Assembly (NCBI GenBank): GCA_030730025.1
Contig: JANQWC010000009.1
Span: 1 to 64,000, forward strand
Direction: 5' to 3'
Source: Crocinitomicaceae bacterium
GTDB taxonomy: Bacteria; Bacteroidota; Bacteroidia; Flavobacteriales_D; Crocinitomicaceae
Length of the DNA stretch: 64,000 nucleotides
Shown: positions 41,391 through 50,607 of the stretch, piece by piece
Position numbering within the stretch: the stretch's first letter is position 1
Layout: each line of letters opens with the position of its first letter
The notes under the pieces: model-generated
Told to the model about the DNA's origin: nothing
The model's input: the letters and a program-made list of their open reading frames with translations, nothing else
Databases searched by the model: none
Translations under genes and position numbers: made by a program

Positions 41391-42758
41391 CTAGAGTTTC
41401 TGATCGAGTAAATAGACAAAACTAGCAATGGCTGCGGCGCCGAGTTCGAGCTCGCGCTTATTGACCGATTCAAACACATCAGAAGGTGCGTGGTGGTAGT
41501 CGAAATAGCGCTGAGAGTCTGGAACGAAGCCAAAAAGTGGAATGCCCGGATAGACATCTTTGAGTGGGCCAATGTCCACGCCGCCATATCCTTTTTCAAA
41601 TACATGTAGGTCGTACGAACGCAAAACGGGTTCAAAGCTTTGTAGTAAGCTCAGGTATTGGTCGGGGCCATCTAGCCCAAATCCGCGCGGGGCAAAGCCA
41701 CCTCTGTCGCTTTCGAGGGCGGCAATTTGTTTTTCACCGTTGGCCAAGCACCAAGTAGCATATTGCTTACCGCCTTGGTTGCCATTTTCTTCGTTCATAA
41801 AAAACACGACTCTTATGGTGTGGGTAGGTTGCCAGCCCAATTCGTTGAGGATGCGCAAGGCTTCTAAACAATGGATCACGCCCGCGCCGTCGTCGTGCGC
41901 ACCTTCGCCGGTGTCCCAGGAGTCGAGGTGCCCGCCGATGGTAATGATTTGGTCTGGAAACTTACTGCCTTTCAATTCGGCCATGACGTTATGCGATGTT
42001 GCGTCGGGGAATTCTCGACAATCCATTTCCAAATAAAAGTGCACTTTTCCAGCTTGCAGGGCGGCAGACAGCGCATCGGCATCTGTTGTGGCCAAAGCAG
42101 CCGCAGGAATTTTTGGAATGTCTTTTTCGTAGTGCATAGAGCCCGTGTGCGGATGCGCATCTATGGGCAAACCCAACGAGCGAATCACAACCGCCTTGGC
42201 GCCGAGTTTGGAAGCCTCCACAGCGCCGTTTCCACGGATCGCGTAGCAGGCACCATATGCTTTGAATGTCTGGATCTGGGCGGCGTCCATGGGTTGGTTC
42301 AAGAAGACAATTTTGCCTTCGACATCTTTTCGCTTGGCATTTTTTAAATCTGTTAAGGTTTTAAATTCGATGACTTCAGCTTCTAATAATCCGTTGGTAC
42401 CGATAGAACCCCCGAGGGCGAGCAAATGGAGTTTGTGAACGGGTTCATATTTGTTTATTGACTTGTACCAAGCGCTTTCTGTTGTTCCGCGTTCCCAATG
42501 CGGCACCGTGATTTCTTGTTTTTTGACGGCATCAAAATGATAGGAGTTCATCTTTTCATAGCTCCAATCGACGGCCATTTGTGCTTGTGCGGAGCCGGAG
42601 AGGCGTGGGCCGATGTCCTTGCAGAGCTGGCGCAAGTTCTCGTGTGCATGTCCGCGCAAGAGTGCTTCGTCGTAGATCCGTCTGATCCAAAGGCTATCTT
42701 GTGCACTGATTTGCGTCAAAAGGAAAGAAAAAACAAATAGAATCCCGGTGTATTTCAT
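41391..42758 (-). CDS. M28 family zinc aminopeptidase, exported
   Basis: A 455-residue exported peptidase. Start MKYTGILFVFSFLLTQISAQ (signal peptide) is chosen over an ATG 78 bases upstream. A PA domain (about 105-235, VVIRSLGLPIDAHPHTG) is inserted before the catalytic domain. Two-zinc site: GGHLDSWDTGEGAHDDGAG (His and Asp near residue 277), NEENGNQGG with the catalytic Glu pair near 321, and the last His of YFDYHHAPSD near 421. All ligands are present, so it should be active on peptides from the periplasm or outside. A weak -7-like TATTTTTA lies 14 bases before the ATG. asnB follows by 11 bases. Confidence 0.92.
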   Translation of the reverse strand: MKYTGILFVFSFLLTQISAQDSLWIRRIYDEALLRGHAHENLRQLCKDIGPRLSGSAQAQMAVDWSYEKMNSYHFDAVKKQEITVPHWERGTTESAWYKSINKYEPVHKLHLLALGGSIGTNGLLEAEVIEFKTLTDLKNAKRKDVEGKIVFLNQPMDAAQIQTFKAYGACYAIRGNGAVEASKLGAKAVVIRSLGLPIDAHPHTGSMHYEKDIPKIPAAALATTDADALSAALQAGKVHFYLEMDCREFPDATSHNVMAELKGSKFPDQIITIGGHLDSWDTGEGAHDDGAGVIHCLEALRILNELGWQPTHTIRVVFFMNEENGNQGGKQYATWCLANGEKQIAALESDRGGFAPRGFGLDGPDQYLSLLQSFEPVLRSYDLHVFEKGYGGVDIGPLKDVYPGIPLFGFVPDSQRYFDYHHAPSDVFESVNKRELELGAAAIASFVYLLDQKL

Positions 42759-42812
42759 GATGTGAATTTGCGTAAAAATACCAAAAATCAGCCGAAGCAC
42801 GCCGCTTTTGGC

Positions 42813-42820
42813 TATCTTTG
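42813..42820 (+). promoter_or_regulatory. -7 box of ychF operon
   Basis: TATCTTTG followed by CC, 25 bases before the ATG at 42846. Confidence 0.55.
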
Positions 42821-42845
42821 CCACTTGATCTAACAAACACAGAAA

Positions 42846-43943
42846 ATGGCTTTAAAATGCGGAATCGTCGGCTTGCCCAACGTCGGAAAATCAACCTTAT
42901 TTAACTGTTTGTCGAACGCCAAAGCGCAGTCCGCAAACTTTCCTTTTTGTACCATCGAACCCAACCTCGGCACCACCTCGGTTCCAGATCCACGCTTGGA
43001 GAAATTAGAAGAACTCGTCAATCCAGAGCGCGTAGTCCCGACTACCATGGAAATCGTCGATATCGCAGGTTTGGTTAAAGGTGCGTCAAAAGGTGAAGGC
43101 CTTGGCAATCAGTTTTTGGCAAATATCCGCGAGACCGACGCTATTTTACACGTGTTGCGTTGCTTCGACGACGGCAATATCATTCACGTAGACGGCAGTG
43201 TAGACCCTATCCGCGACAAAGAAATCATTGACATCGAGCTCCAACTCAAAGATTTCGAAACCATCGATAAAAAAATCCAAAGCTTGTCTCGCGTCATCAA
43301 ATCCGGAGACAAAGACGCCGTCAAAGAAAACGAATTGGCCTTGCGCATCAAAACAGGTCTCGAACAAGGTCTTTCGGTTCGTGGTTTGGGCTTCTCAGCA
43401 GAAGAAATGGACATCATCCATAGTTTCAATCTCATCACCTCTAAGCCAGTTATGTACGTGTGCAACGTAGACGAAGCATCTGTCAAAAGTGGCAATGAAT
43501 ATGTAGAGCGCGTCAAGGCGGCTGTTGCTGCAGAAAATGCAGAAGTTTTGGTCATTGGCGCCAAAATTGAAGCAGATATCACCGAACTAGAAACCTACGA
43601 AGAGCGCCAAATGTTCTTAGAAGAACTTGGTTTAGAAGAACCGGGTGTCAATCGCCTCATTCGCCAAGCCTATCACTTACTCAACTTGCAAACTTACTTT
43701 ACTGCAGGTGTCAAGGAAGTCCGCGCCTGGACCATCCACAAAGGCATGACCGCACCACAGGCAGCAAGTGTCATTCACACCGATTTCGAAAAAGGATTCA
43801 TTCGCGCAGAGGTCATGAAATACAACGACTACATTCAATACGGTTCGGAAAGTGCCGTCAAAGAAGCGGGCAAATTCAAAGTCGAAGGCAAAGAATATAT
43901 CGTGGAAGATGGCGACATCATGCACTTCCGTTTCAACGTTTAA
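42846..43943 (+). CDS. ychF: redox-regulated ATPase YchF
   Basis: YchF is an Obg-type ATPase that binds 70S ribosomes and takes part in stress control of translation. The 365-residue protein opens with GIVGLPNVGKSTLFNCLS (G1, about 6-23), CTIEPN, G3 DIAGLVKGASKGEGLG, and NVDE in the place of the NKxD guanine motif, the change that gives ATP specificity. A coiled-coil helix pair follows and a TGS domain forms the end (AWTIHKGMTAPQAASVIH, about 275-365; FRFNV end). Ten bases separate it from fahA. Confidence 0.97.
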   Translation: MALKCGIVGLPNVGKSTLFNCLSNAKAQSANFPFCTIEPNLGTTSVPDPRLEKLEELVNPERVVPTTMEIVDIAGLVKGASKGEGLGNQFLANIRETDAILHVLRCFDDGNIIHVDGSVDPIRDKEIIDIELQLKDFETIDKKIQSLSRVIKSGDKDAVKENELALRIKTGLEQGLSVRGLGFSAEEMDIIHSFNLITSKPVMYVCNVDEASVKSGNEYVERVKAAVAAENAEVLVIGAKIEADITELETYEERQMFLEELGLEEPGVNRLIRQAYHLLNLQTYFTAGVKEVRAWTIHKGMTAPQAASVIHTDFEKGFIRAEVMKYNDYIQYGSESAVKEAGKFKVEGKEYIVEDGDIMHFRFNV

Positions 43944-43953
43944 ACCAATTCCT

Positions 43954-45225
43954 ATGCAAATTACTGCCAACAATCCTGCTTTGCGTTCTTGGGTAGCAGT
44001 GGCTGCCGATTCAGAGTTTCCGATTCAAAATCTACCTTTCGGTATTTTTCAAACCGCAACGTCGCCAAAAAGAGTAGGGGTGCGCATCGGCGATTTCGTC
44101 CTGGACCTCTCTCAAATGGCACAATTTGGTTACTTCGCTGACCTCAGTTTTGCGGCTACCGATTTCAATCAGGATTTCCTCAACCCCATGATGCGTCATG
44201 GCAAATTAGCCACGCGTGCCTTGCGCAATCACATTGCAGAATTGCTTTCGATTGAAAACACAACTTTTCAGCACAATTCAAGCCAGCACCAAGCGCTGAT
44301 TCCAGTAGCGGAGGTCACGATGGCCTTGCCGGTTCAAATTGGCGACTACACCGATTTTTATTCATCCAAAGAACACGCCACCAACGTGGGCATCATGTTC
44401 AGAGACCCAGCCAATGCGTTGTTGCCCAACTGGCTTTGGATTCCTGTTGGCTACCACGGGCGCGCGTCTTCTGTCATTGCTTCTGACCACCCTGTGGTGC
44501 GTCCGAAAGGCCAAATCAAACCAGACGACAACGCGGCGCCAATTTTTGCGCCTTCCCGCCAAATAGACTTCGAACTCGAAATGGGCTTCATCACTTTTGA
44601 CGGCAAACCACTCGGGCAAAGCATTTCAACTTCAGAAGCTGAAGACTTCATCTTTGGTTTGTGTCTTTTCAATGATTGGTCTGCGCGCGATATCCAAAAA
44701 TGGGAATACGTGCCGCTTGGGCCGTTTTTGGCCAAAAACTTTGCCTCTTCTATGTCTTGCTGGATTGTGACTTTAGACGCACTAGAACCTTTTGCTTGCC
44801 CAACGCCAGCCCAAGATCCTGAGGTCTTGTCTTATTTGCAATATGAAGGTCACAAATCTTATGACATCAATTTAGAAGTTGCTATTGAAGCGCCGGCCTG
44901 CCCCGCACACGTGGTGAGCCGTTCCAATTTCAAATACATGTACTGGAATATGTCTCAGCAACTCGCGCACCACACCGTCAATGGTTGCAATGTGCGCTGC
45001 GGAGATTTAATGGGCTCCGGAACCATCTCCGGCCCCACGCCAGATTCTTACGGTTCTATGCTAGAGCTCGCCTGGAAAGGCACCAAACCGATTCAAATGC
45101 CAGATGGCTCAGAACGCCGCTTCATCCAAGACCACGACACCGTCATTATGCGCGGTTTTTGTGAGCAAAACGGTGTCAAAATCGGATTTGGCGAAGTCAG
45201 AAGTTTATTGCTACCAGCCAATTAA
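43954..45225 (+). CDS. fahA: fumarylacetoacetase
   Basis: The last enzyme of tyrosine and phenylalanine breakdown, splitting fumarylacetoacetate to fumarate and acetoacetate. The ATG at 43954 (MQITANNPALRSWV) is chosen over an open frame that reaches back into ychF. The 423 residues hold an N-terminal SH3-like domain and the catalytic beta-roll: DYTDFYSSKEHATNVG with the metal Asp, FELEMGF (metal Glu/Glu), LFNDWSARDIQKWEY and PLGPFLAKNF, GEVRSLLLP end. Codon use is like its neighbours. Its TAA stop overlaps the rel start (TAATG). Other genes of the pathway are not in the window. Confidence 0.96.
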   Translation: MQITANNPALRSWVAVAADSEFPIQNLPFGIFQTATSPKRVGVRIGDFVLDLSQMAQFGYFADLSFAATDFNQDFLNPMMRHGKLATRALRNHIAELLSIENTTFQHNSSQHQALIPVAEVTMALPVQIGDYTDFYSSKEHATNVGIMFRDPANALLPNWLWIPVGYHGRASSVIASDHPVVRPKGQIKPDDNAAPIFAPSRQIDFELEMGFITFDGKPLGQSISTSEAEDFIFGLCLFNDWSARDIQKWEYVPLGPFLAKNFASSMSCWIVTLDALEPFACPTPAQDPEVLSYLQYEGHKSYDINLEVAIEAPACPAHVVSRSNFKYMYWNMSQQLAHHTVNGCNVRCGDLMGSGTISGPTPDSYGSMLELAWKGTKPIQMPDGSERRFIQDHDTVIMRGFCEQNGVKIGFGEVRSLLLPAN

Positions 45226-47468
45226 TGCAGTACGACGGTCAGACACCCATCGATCTAGAACAAGAGCGCATCGAGATCCTCAATGCGTTCAAGGGTTTGT
45301 TGCGTGCCACCAAAGACCGCAGCCGCGACGAAACCAAACTCATTCGCAAGGCCTTTGACATCGCTTTAGAGGCGCACAAAGACATGCGCCGAAAATCTGG
45401 CGAGCCTTATATTTATCATCCCATCGCTGTGGCGCGCATTTGTGCCGAAGAAATGGGCTTGGAGCCTACTGCTGTGGTTTGTGCGCTTTTGCACGATACC
45501 GTAGAAGACACCCACATTACCCTCCAAGACATCGAAGATTTATTTGGCGCCACAGTGCGCAAGATCATCGATGGCCTGACCAAAATTCCGGAGGTCTTTG
45601 ACGAAAACACCTCTATTCAAGCGGAAAACTTCCGCAAAATGATCCTCACGATCTCCGATGATTTTCGGGTGGTGCTCGTCAAGTTGGCCGATCGCTTGCA
45701 CAACATGCGCACGCTTTCGAGCATGAAGACCGAGAAACAACTCAAAATTGCTTCCGAGACCAAATTTTTATACGCGCCGCTTGCGCACCGCTTGGGTTTG
45801 TATCCCGTCAAGTCTGAACTCGAAGACCTCTCCATGAAATACTGTGAGCCTGAGGTTTATGAGCAAATTGAAGGCAAGCTGAAGTCTACACAAGATGTCA
45901 GAAATCGTTTCATTAGACGTTTTGTAGCGCCTATCCGAACCGAACTGCAGGCGCAAGGCTACAATTTTGACATCAAGGCGCGCCCCAAATCTATTTCCTC
46001 GATTTGGCGCAAAATGCAAACCAAAGACGTTCCTTTTGAAGAAGTTTTTGATGTATTTGCCTTGCGCGTCATTCTCGATACGCCCCACGAGCGCGAAAAA
46101 TCAGATTGCTGGCGCGTCTACTCCGTTGTAACAGACTATTACCAGCCGAGCCCCGAGCGTTTGCGAGATTGGGTGTCTACACCAAGAGCCAATGGTTACG
46201 AATCTTTGCACACCACCGTGATGTCGCCGCAAGGCCGTTGGGTGGAGGTACAAATCCGCAGCAAGCGTATGGACGACATCGCCGAACATGGCCTGGCCGC
46301 TCACTACAAATACAAAGAATCCAACTCCGAGACCAACAAATTTGACCGCTGGATTGCCGAAATACGCGAATTGCTAGACAACCCAGATAGCAGTGCCCTA
46401 GATTTCGTCAATGACTTCAAGCTCAATTTATTCAATGACGAAATTTACGTCTTTACACCAAAAGGTGAATTGCGCGTGTTGCCAACGGGTTCTACCATCC
46501 TAGACTTTGCCTACGATATCCATACCCAAATTGGCAACAAATGCATTGGTGCAAAAGTCAACAACCGTTTGGTGCCGCTCAGCTACGAACTGCAGAACGG
46601 CGATCAATTAGAAATCCTGACCTCCAACAAGCAAAAGCCTAACGATGAATGGCTGCGCTTTGTGGTTTCTGCAAAAGCCAAGCAGCGCATCAAGCAAGCG
46701 CTCAACGAAGCGCACAAAATTGTTGCGGCTGATGGCAAAGAAATCCTGGAGCGCAAGTTCAAACAACACAACATCCGCAACACTCCAGAAAATATCCGTG
46801 CTTTAGAAAAGCATTTTCATATCGATACCACCACCAATTTCTATTACAAAATTGCCAAAGGCAAAATTGACCTCACCCAACTGCGCGAGTTCAATGTGGT
46901 AGGCGGTAATATCGTGGTGGAACGCAAAATTCGCTCGAAGAAAATCAAAGGCTCCGACGAAGACCTCCTCAACGAAGGCATCAATACCGATACCGATACC
47001 ATCATCATTGGCGAGGATTTCAAAGGCTTTGACTACACACTGGCCAAGTGCTGCAGTCCCATTCCGGGCGATTCCATTTTTGGCTTCATCACCATATCAT
47101 CGGGCATAAAAATCCACCGTTTCAATTGCCCCAATGCGGTCCATTTGCTTTCTAAATTGGCTTATCGCTGCCTCAAGGCCCGTTGGCAAAGTAGCGCACT
47201 CGTGGAGCGCGTGGCGGCCATTCGCATCATCGGAATCGATCAAATTGGTTTGGTCAATCGGCTCACCGAAATCATTTCCAAGCAGAACAACATCAATATG
47301 AAAAGCATTTCGTTTGAAACCAACGATGGTGTTTTTGAAGGTCGTATTAAAGTATTGGTCTACGACACCGCTCAGCTAGAACAATTGACGCGCAAGTTTG
47401 AGCAAGTGGAAGGTGTGAAGAGCGTGACGCGCTGGGATGCCGCCGTGGATTCCGAAGAACTCAGTTGA
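45225..47468 (+). CDS. rel: bifunctional (p)ppGpp synthetase/hydrolase (Rel/SpoT)
   Basis: A 747-residue Rel enzyme controlling the stringent response. HD hydrolase domain at about 35-195 (YIYHPIAVARI, ALLHDTVEDT, LADRLHNMRTL, active form), synthetase domain about 245-360 (RPKSISSIWRKMQ, YESLHTTVMSP with catalytic Glu/Asp region), TGS domain about 405-465 (VFTPKGELRVLPTGSTILDF), a zinc-finger-like/helical segment with CCSPIPGD, and an ACT domain at about 660-747 (IRIIGIDQIGLVNRLTEI). All motifs of both activities are present, so a bifunctional enzyme is expected. Its ATG overlaps the fahA stop; its end overlaps the convergent OstA-like gene by eight bases. Confidence 0.96.
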   Translation: MQYDGQTPIDLEQERIEILNAFKGLLRATKDRSRDETKLIRKAFDIALEAHKDMRRKSGEPYIYHPIAVARICAEEMGLEPTAVVCALLHDTVEDTHITLQDIEDLFGATVRKIIDGLTKIPEVFDENTSIQAENFRKMILTISDDFRVVLVKLADRLHNMRTLSSMKTEKQLKIASETKFLYAPLAHRLGLYPVKSELEDLSMKYCEPEVYEQIEGKLKSTQDVRNRFIRRFVAPIRTELQAQGYNFDIKARPKSISSIWRKMQTKDVPFEEVFDVFALRVILDTPHEREKSDCWRVYSVVTDYYQPSPERLRDWVSTPRANGYESLHTTVMSPQGRWVEVQIRSKRMDDIAEHGLAAHYKYKESNSETNKFDRWIAEIRELLDNPDSSALDFVNDFKLNLFNDEIYVFTPKGELRVLPTGSTILDFAYDIHTQIGNKCIGAKVNNRLVPLSYELQNGDQLEILTSNKQKPNDEWLRFVVSAKAKQRIKQALNEAHKIVAADGKEILERKFKQHNIRNTPENIRALEKHFHIDTTTNFYYKIAKGKIDLTQLREFNVVGGNIVVERKIRSKKIKGSDEDLLNEGINTDTDTIIIGEDFKGFDYTLAKCCSPIPGDSIFGFITISSGIKIHRFNCPNAVHLLSKLAYRCLKARWQSSALVERVAAIRIIGIDQIGLVNRLTEIISKQNNINMKSISFETNDGVFEGRIKVLVYDTAQLEQLTRKFEQVEGVKSVTRWDAAVDSEELS

Positions 47469-49002
47469 TATCTTTACGCAATTCAGTTGCGTTTTGAGGC
47501 CTTAGCCCAGGGTTCCATTGAAATCCCTTGATGTATTTTTCTTTGGTATCGATCTGGTCCATCGGAAAAAAGATGCCGTCCGGCTGATCAAAATAGGTGA
47601 TTTCCTTCACTTCACCTTTATTCAGCTCAACACTTAGTTTTTCTGCAAATAAACGGTTGAGGCCTTCGCGCTGCATTTGTACAAGTGTATCGTTTATTTT
47701 TTGCTCAGAAATCGGGTAAAAAATGGTCCAGGCTTGGCCAGTGGCATCTACGCGGTTGAGTGCTCCGCTGCTGTCAAAATGCGCTACAATCTTTGCCGCT
47801 GCCATCTGGTTGAACAAGCTATCGCTCTGAAGTGCTAGTAAAATGGTGGCTTTTTTATTCAGTTCGATATGTTCTAAAATTGAATCTTTGAAAAAGACCT
47901 GTGCATTTTCGCTTTTCAATTCACCCGTTTGCGCCCATAAAATAGGATGTGAAGACATACTAAGCACTTGTTGCGCAAATGAAAAGTTTGTGCTGTCTGA
48001 AATTCCTTGAAGGTCGGGGTGTAGGAAACGGAAATTTTTGTTCGCTTTTAAAAACTGCGACCGATTGAGTGAATCTCTTTCGAGAAAAAGCGTATCGGCA
48101 TGAAAGTAGAGCGTATCGGCTTGGTATTTGAGAAAGCCTAAACTCTCCCCGGTCACATAAGCCATGTGTTTGGTATCGCTGAAAATTGCCCTTTGCCCAA
48201 GTAGTGCTAATTGTTGGTCGAGGTCTTTGAAATAAACTGCCCCCCGACCTTCGTAATCATTCATTTTGGTATTGATCAGCAGGGTATCGCCTTTGATGAT
48301 GTAGTTTTTTTGGTAAATCTCGGCATGCTTGTAGAGCGCGCCTGCTTCTGTTTGAACGTCGTACCAACCTTTTTGACAATAAATTTGCGTGCTGTCGTTG
48401 CGCAGTTGTGTTTGGCCTAAAAAATAGAGTTTTTGTTGTTCATAGGCAAATTGCAGGGTGTCGGTCTTGACATCGAGGTCGGCTTTGGTGTAATGTACCT
48501 TGCCACTGAAAAAGAAAGAGCCGTTGGCCGGATAAAAATAGCCGCGTTGGCAAGTGATGCGTTCGTCTGAGAGCGTAGATTCGATTTTGCCAGCACTCCT
48601 GAAAATGGCGCGCCCTTTTTTGGCGTCGTAGTCCATGGAGTCTGCCGACATTTTGTAGGCGTTGTCTCGGGCCTTGACGTGCCCCCAAAGTTTGGCGTAT
48701 TTCTGCTGCTCGGCGTAAAAAATAGAGTCGGCGTATAAATTGATGCCATTTTTTTGGATGTGGACGTTGCCATAAGCGCGCACATGCTTGGCTTTTTCGT
48801 TGTAATGTGCGGAATCGCAGTACATGGTGTTGCCTTGATACGCAAAACTGACAGTGCCCACCAAGCGGTGTACACCGTTTTGAATGGCGTAAATCTTTTG
48901 GGTACCCGGTAGCAGTTGGAGTTGCCCCTGACTGAAAACTTGCGTCAATAACAGAAAGGCACCACAAAGGATTGCAATTCGGTTACTGATGGTTTGTTTC
49001 AT
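47461..49002 (-). CDS. OstA-like/LptA-type envelope protein
   Basis: A 513-residue exported protein. The start MKQTISNRIAILCGAFLLLTQVFSQ is a signal peptide. Several repeats of the OstA_N/LptA jelly-roll type follow: GNTMYCDSAHYNEKAKHVRAYGNVHI, YADSIFYAEQQKYAKLWGHV, MSADSMDYDAKKGRAIF, each a strand-turn-strand with Y-C/A-D-S-x-x-Y. In E. coli this fold carries lipopolysaccharide across the periplasm. Bacteroidota often have such a long OstA-like protein next to purA; exact cargo is not proven. It lies one base after purA in the same operon. Confidence 0.85.
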   Translation of the reverse strand: MKQTISNRIAILCGAFLLLTQVFSQGQLQLLPGTQKIYAIQNGVHRLVGTVSFAYQGNTMYCDSAHYNEKAKHVRAYGNVHIQKNGINLYADSIFYAEQQKYAKLWGHVKARDNAYKMSADSMDYDAKKGRAIFRSAGKIESTLSDERITCQRGYFYPANGSFFFSGKVHYTKADLDVKTDTLQFAYEQQKLYFLGQTQLRNDSTQIYCQKGWYDVQTEAGALYKHAEIYQKNYIIKGDTLLINTKMNDYEGRGAVYFKDLDQQLALLGQRAIFSDTKHMAYVTGESLGFLKYQADTLYFHADTLFLERDSLNRSQFLKANKNFRFLHPDLQGISDSTNFSFAQQVLSMSSHPILWAQTGELKSENAQVFFKDSILEHIELNKKATILLALQSDSLFNQMAAAKIVAHFDSSGALNRVDATGQAWTIFYPISEQKINDTLVQMQREGLNRLFAEKLSVELNKGEVKEITYFDQPDGIFFPMDQIDTKEKYIKGFQWNPGLRPQNATELRKDIN

Positions 49003-49003
49003 G

Positions 49004-50272
49004 TTAGTTTTGAAGCGTCTGTTTGCGGTCTGGCCCAACAGAAATAACGCGAATAGGAACGTTTAATTGTGCTTGCAAATACGTGACGTAGTCTTTGAGT
49101 GGTGCCGGAGCAGTTACAAAATCTTCGAGTTCGGTGAGGTCGCAATGCCATCCTTCGAGTTGTTCGTATACGGGTTCGATGTCGAGGTCGGTGACGTCGT
49201 AAGGGAAATCAGTTACTTTTTCACCGTTAATGAGGTAGTGCGTACAGACGTTGATGTGCTCAAAAATACCGAGTACATCACTTTTCATCATGGCAAGTTC
49301 GGTGACGCCATTGACCATGATCGCATAGCGCAACTGCACGAGGTCTAGCCAACCGCAACGACGTGGTCTGCCGGTAGTGGCGCCAAATTCATTGCCTTCT
49401 TTGCGGATGAGTTCGCCAACGGCATCGTTGAGTTCGGTAGGGAAGGGGCCACTGCCCACGCGGGTACAGTATGCTTTGAAAATACCGATTACTGAACCGA
49501 TTTTTGTCGGGGCAATCCCCAAGCCGGTGCAAGTTCCTGCCGTAACGGTATTAGAAGAAGTGACGAAAGGGTAAGTACCAAAATCGATGTCGAGCATGGT
49601 GCCTTGTGCGCCTTCAGCCAATACTTTTTTGCCGTTTTGCAGTGCGTGATTGAGGTAGTGCTCGGAGTCTACGGCTTGCAATGTTTTGAGTACTTCAATA
49701 GCCGCAAACCAAGGTTGTTCGAGCGCAGCTAAGTCGTAGGTGAAATCTTTGTGGTGAACAAGAATGCCTTCGTGTTTTTCGACTAAGGCTTTGTATTTGT
49801 CCATGAAGTTTGGTGAGAAGATGTCTCCGACGCGCAAACCGTTTCGGCCTGTTTTGTCCATGTAGGTTGGCCCGATTCCTTTGAGGGTAGAACCGATTTT
49901 GTCTTTGCCTTTGGCTTGCTCCGAAGCAGCATCTAGCAATTTGTGTGTCGGCAAAATCAAGTGTGCTTTTTTGGAAAGCAAGAGACGCGAGCTGAAGTCA
50001 ATACCGAAAGGCTTGAGTTTGTCGAGTTCTGCGCTAAATACCACAGGGTCAATCACGACACCGTTGCCCACTAAATTGATTACGTTTGGATGAAAAATAC
50101 CAGATGGAATGGTGTGCAAAACGTGTTTGATGCCTTCAAACTCTAGTGTGTGGCCTGCATTTGGTCCTCCTTGAAATCTGGCGATGATGTCGTATGAAGG
50201 AGTGAGTACATCGACAATTTTTCCTTTGCCTTCATCTCCCCATTGTAAGCCTAATAGTACGTCTACCTTCAT
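49004..50272 (-). CDS. purA: adenylosuccinate synthetase
   Basis: PurA joins IMP and aspartate using GTP to make adenylosuccinate for AMP synthesis. 422 residues, the usual length. GTP loop GLQWGDEGKGKIVD (about 8-21, catalytic Asp), catalytic His in GPNAGHTL (about 41), the IMP loop SSRLLLSKKAHLILP, GSTLKGIGPTYMDK, and the aspartate-binding TTTGRPRRCGWLDL-type loop GATTGRPRRCGWLD. ATG overlaps the stop of the STAS gene by four bases (ATGA), so translation is coupled. Its stop is followed after one base by the OstA-like gene. Confidence 0.97.
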   Translation of the reverse strand: MKVDVLLGLQWGDEGKGKIVDVLTPSYDIIARFQGGPNAGHTLEFEGIKHVLHTIPSGIFHPNVINLVGNGVVIDPVVFSAELDKLKPFGIDFSSRLLLSKKAHLILPTHKLLDAASEQAKGKDKIGSTLKGIGPTYMDKTGRNGLRVGDIFSPNFMDKYKALVEKHEGILVHHKDFTYDLAALEQPWFAAIEVLKTLQAVDSEHYLNHALQNGKKVLAEGAQGTMLDIDFGTYPFVTSSNTVTAGTCTGLGIAPTKIGSVIGIFKAYCTRVGSGPFPTELNDAVGELIRKEGNEFGATTGRPRRCGWLDLVQLRYAIMVNGVTELAMMKSDVLGIFEHINVCTHYLINGEKVTDFPYDVTDLDIEPVYEQLEGWHCDLTELEDFVTAPAPLKDYVTYLQAQLNVPIRVISVGPDRKQTLQN

Positions 50273-50607
50273 GATACTTGTTCAAAAAACTTTTTAATTT
50301 GTTCGAAATCTTGAAAAATCCCAAATATGTGTTCCATACGGGTAAGTTCAAATATTTTATTAAGTTGTGTGTTTGGTTGGTATAGCACGGTGTCGCCAAG
50401 ATTGAGCCTAGAACGCGTGAGCGTTTTGACCAAAAAGGCGATGCCCGTGGAATTGATGTATTCGAGTTCCGACAGATCGATGACTAAATTCCAGTTGTCG
50501 ATGTTGTCGAGGTGTTCGATGGCGTTTTCGCGGTCACTTTCCGTAAAAAAGCGGCCTTGCAACTTGAGGATACTCAAGGGTCCGTTTTGTAAAACCTGTA
50601 CTTCCAT
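50269..50607 (-). CDS. STAS-domain protein (anti-sigma factor antagonist-like)
   Basis: A 112-residue single STAS domain like SpoIIAA/RsbV. The central motif is ELEYINSTGIAFLVKTLTRS near residue 45, with Ser at the usual phosphorylation position (NSTG, as DSSG in SpoIIAA), so regulation by an anti-sigma kinase is possible; none is visible in the window. No membrane part. The gene overlaps both its neighbours (one base with the regulator before, four with purA after), which ties it to purA translation. The partner and sigma factor are unknown. Confidence 0.88.
   Translation of the reverse strand: MEVQVLQNGPLSILKLQGRFFTESDRENAIEHLDNIDNWNLVIDLSELEYINSTGIAFLVKTLTRSRLNLGDTVLYQPNTQLNKIFELTRMEHIFGIFQDFEQIKKFFEQVS

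Noticed and set aside
41560-42347. Two 158-codon open frames opposite the M28 peptidase gene
   Set aside because: They lie on the other strand of a gene with complete family motifs and signal peptide, have no promoter-like box or known pattern, and reflect codon bias. The same applies to long antisense frames at 19274-19723, 24393-24932, 6507-6938, 3639-3980 and 53891-54364.
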